DNA from: Lachnospiraceae bacterium
GTDB taxonomy: Bacteria > Bacillota > Clostridia > Lachnospirales > Lachnospiraceae
Assembly: GCA_021199395.1 (NCBI GenBank)
Contig: JAJQIE010000134.1
Coordinates: 1 to 5,519 of the forward strand
Length of the DNA stretch: 5,519 nucleotides
Direction: 5' to 3'
Shown: positions 4,863 through 5,519 of the stretch, in pieces
Layout of the letters: every line of letters begins with the position of its first letter
Numbering within the stretch: position 1 is the first letter of the stretch
Program-made: the position numbers and the translations under genes
The notes under the pieces: model-generated
The model's input: the letters and a program-made list of their open reading frames with translations, nothing else
Database searches by the model: none
Told to the model about the DNA's origin: nothing

Positions 4863-5519
4863 ATGGAAGAGATCATTGACAGAAAAAAGAAGATGGACCT
4901 TCAGACGAAATATGACAATTTGATCGGCTGCCTGAAAAGTCTGGGGAGCGTCGCGGTCGCTTTCTGAGGCGGGGTGGATTCGACATTTTTGCTGAAGGCG
5001 GCGCAGGAGGCTATGGACGGCAGGGTTCTTGCTGTGACGGTAAAATCCGCCTTTTTCCCGGAACGGGAGACGGCAGAGGCAGCTGCGTTTTGTGCGGAAA
5101 ATGGGATAGAGCAGGTCGTCTGTGAGATAAATGAGCTGGAAATCGAGGGGATCCGCGAAAACCCTGAGAACCGCTGTTATCTCTGCAAGGGGGAATTGTT
5201 TCGGGAAATTCTGAGGATCGCGGCGGAGCATGGGATGAATGTGGTTGCGGAGGGGTCGAATGTCGATGATCTGGGCGATTATCGCCCTGGGCTTGCGGCA
5301 ATCCGGGAGCTGGGAATTGCGAGTCCGCTGCGTGAAGCTGGTCTGACAAAGGCCGACATTCGCTCTCTGTCGGAAGAACTGGGGCTTTCGACCTGGGATA
5401 AGCCTTCCTTCGCCTGCCTTGCGAGCCGTATTCCCTACGGGGACAGGATCAGCGAGGAGAAGCTTGCGATGATCGACCGGGCGGAGCAGCTTCTGCTGGA
5501 TATGGGCTTTCACCAGGTG
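4863..5519 (+). pseudogene. larE: ATP-dependent sulfur transferase LarE, interrupted by TGA at the PP-loop; runs off the window
   Basis: LarE is a PP-loop ATPase that adenylates the carboxylate of the pyridinium precursor and adds sulfur during synthesis of the nickel-pincer cofactor of lactate racemase and related enzymes. From ATG 4863 (AAGGA at 4850-4854) the frame is continuous for 219 codons to the window edge except for TGA 4965-4967, codon 35. That codon stands exactly where VAFSGGVDST has its first Ser. Downstream family-like segments are NRCYLCKGELF (about 103-113), EGSNVDDLGDYRPGL, SPLREAGLTKADIR and FACLASRIPYGDRI. Cys105, Cys108 and Cys185 match the three-cysteine LarE type reported to bind a [4Fe-4S] cluster rather than sacrifice a protein cysteine. 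No downstream start can restore the PP-loop, so the gene is inactive as written unless TGA is read through or is an error (TCA to TGA is one change). ATG 4893 is another possible start. The C-terminus, expected after about 40-60 more residues, lies outside the window. Confidence 0.88.
4965..4967 (+). other. In-frame TGA at the first Ser of the LarE SGGVDS motif
   Basis: Codons around it read Val-Ala-Phe-TGA-Gly-Gly-Val-Asp-Ser-Thr. TGA serves as an ordinary stop for DUF5662 in this window, so a recoded genetic code is unlikely. The next 40 nt show no convincing bacterial SECIS-like hairpin by eye, and Sec usually replaces Cys, not this Ser. A nonsense mutation or sequencing error is the simplest reading. 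Confidence 0.9.

Noticed and set aside
4965..5010. Selenocysteine insertion in LarE
   Set aside because: The expected residue is Ser, not Cys, and I can draw only weak G-U-rich pairing downstream of the TGA, not a proper bacterial SECIS hairpin. Kept only as something to exclude.
4794..5513. 239-codon open frame on the minus strand over larE
   Set aside because: The plus strand carries unmistakable LarE motifs throughout; the antisense frame shows no recognisable domain.

Overview
This 5.5 kb window looks like chromosomal DNA from a Gram-positive anaerobe of the Clostridia, most likely Lachnospiraceae. The reasons are strong GGAGG-type ribosome binding sites, moderate GC with A/T-rich promoters of the TTGACA/TATAAT type, and the gene families present (GlgX-like GH13 protein, DUF5662, AI-2E-type permease, Rrf2 regulator, three-cysteine LarE). 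No RNA gene, CRISPR array or insertion sequence is visible.

Left part (1-2713, + strand): a GlgX/isoamylase-type GH13 gene starts at about 122 behind a good ribosome binding site. It is broken by a one-base frame change near 361-373 and resumes in another frame to 2082. Even when the frame is repaired, the protein looks catalytically dead: the GH13 nucleophile Asp reads as Val and the acid/base Glu as Ser, while the scaffold and the region IV His-Asp are kept. A DUF5662 gene (1991-2713) follows, with its start inside the end of the GH13 gene (92-nt overlap).

Middle part (2760-4494, - strand): a two-gene operon reads leftward. An Rrf2/IscR-type regulator with three cysteines placed like an Fe-S site is followed one nucleotide later by an AI-2E family (PerM/YtvI-like) membrane protein. 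The 3' end of this operon converges on DUF5662. A hairpin resembling a rho-independent terminator for the rightward transcript sits inside the last codons of the permease gene.

Right part (4495-5519): a divergent intergenic region holds two well-formed sigma-A-type promoters facing away from each other. Three GCTTTT direct repeats lie between them, and an exact inverted repeat sits in the spacer of the rightward promoter. After a leader of about 180 nt with potential hairpins comes larE, a PP-loop sulfur transferase for the nickel-pincer cofactor, which runs off the window. Its reading frame is intact except for one TGA codon exactly at the first Ser of the PP-loop SGGVDS motif.

The most notable points are the pseudoenzyme-like GH13 protein, the TGA at the catalytic loop of larE, and the promoter architecture between rrf2 and larE. 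Two single-base lesions in 5.5 kb could mean gene decay or base-calling errors; the sequence alone cannot say which.
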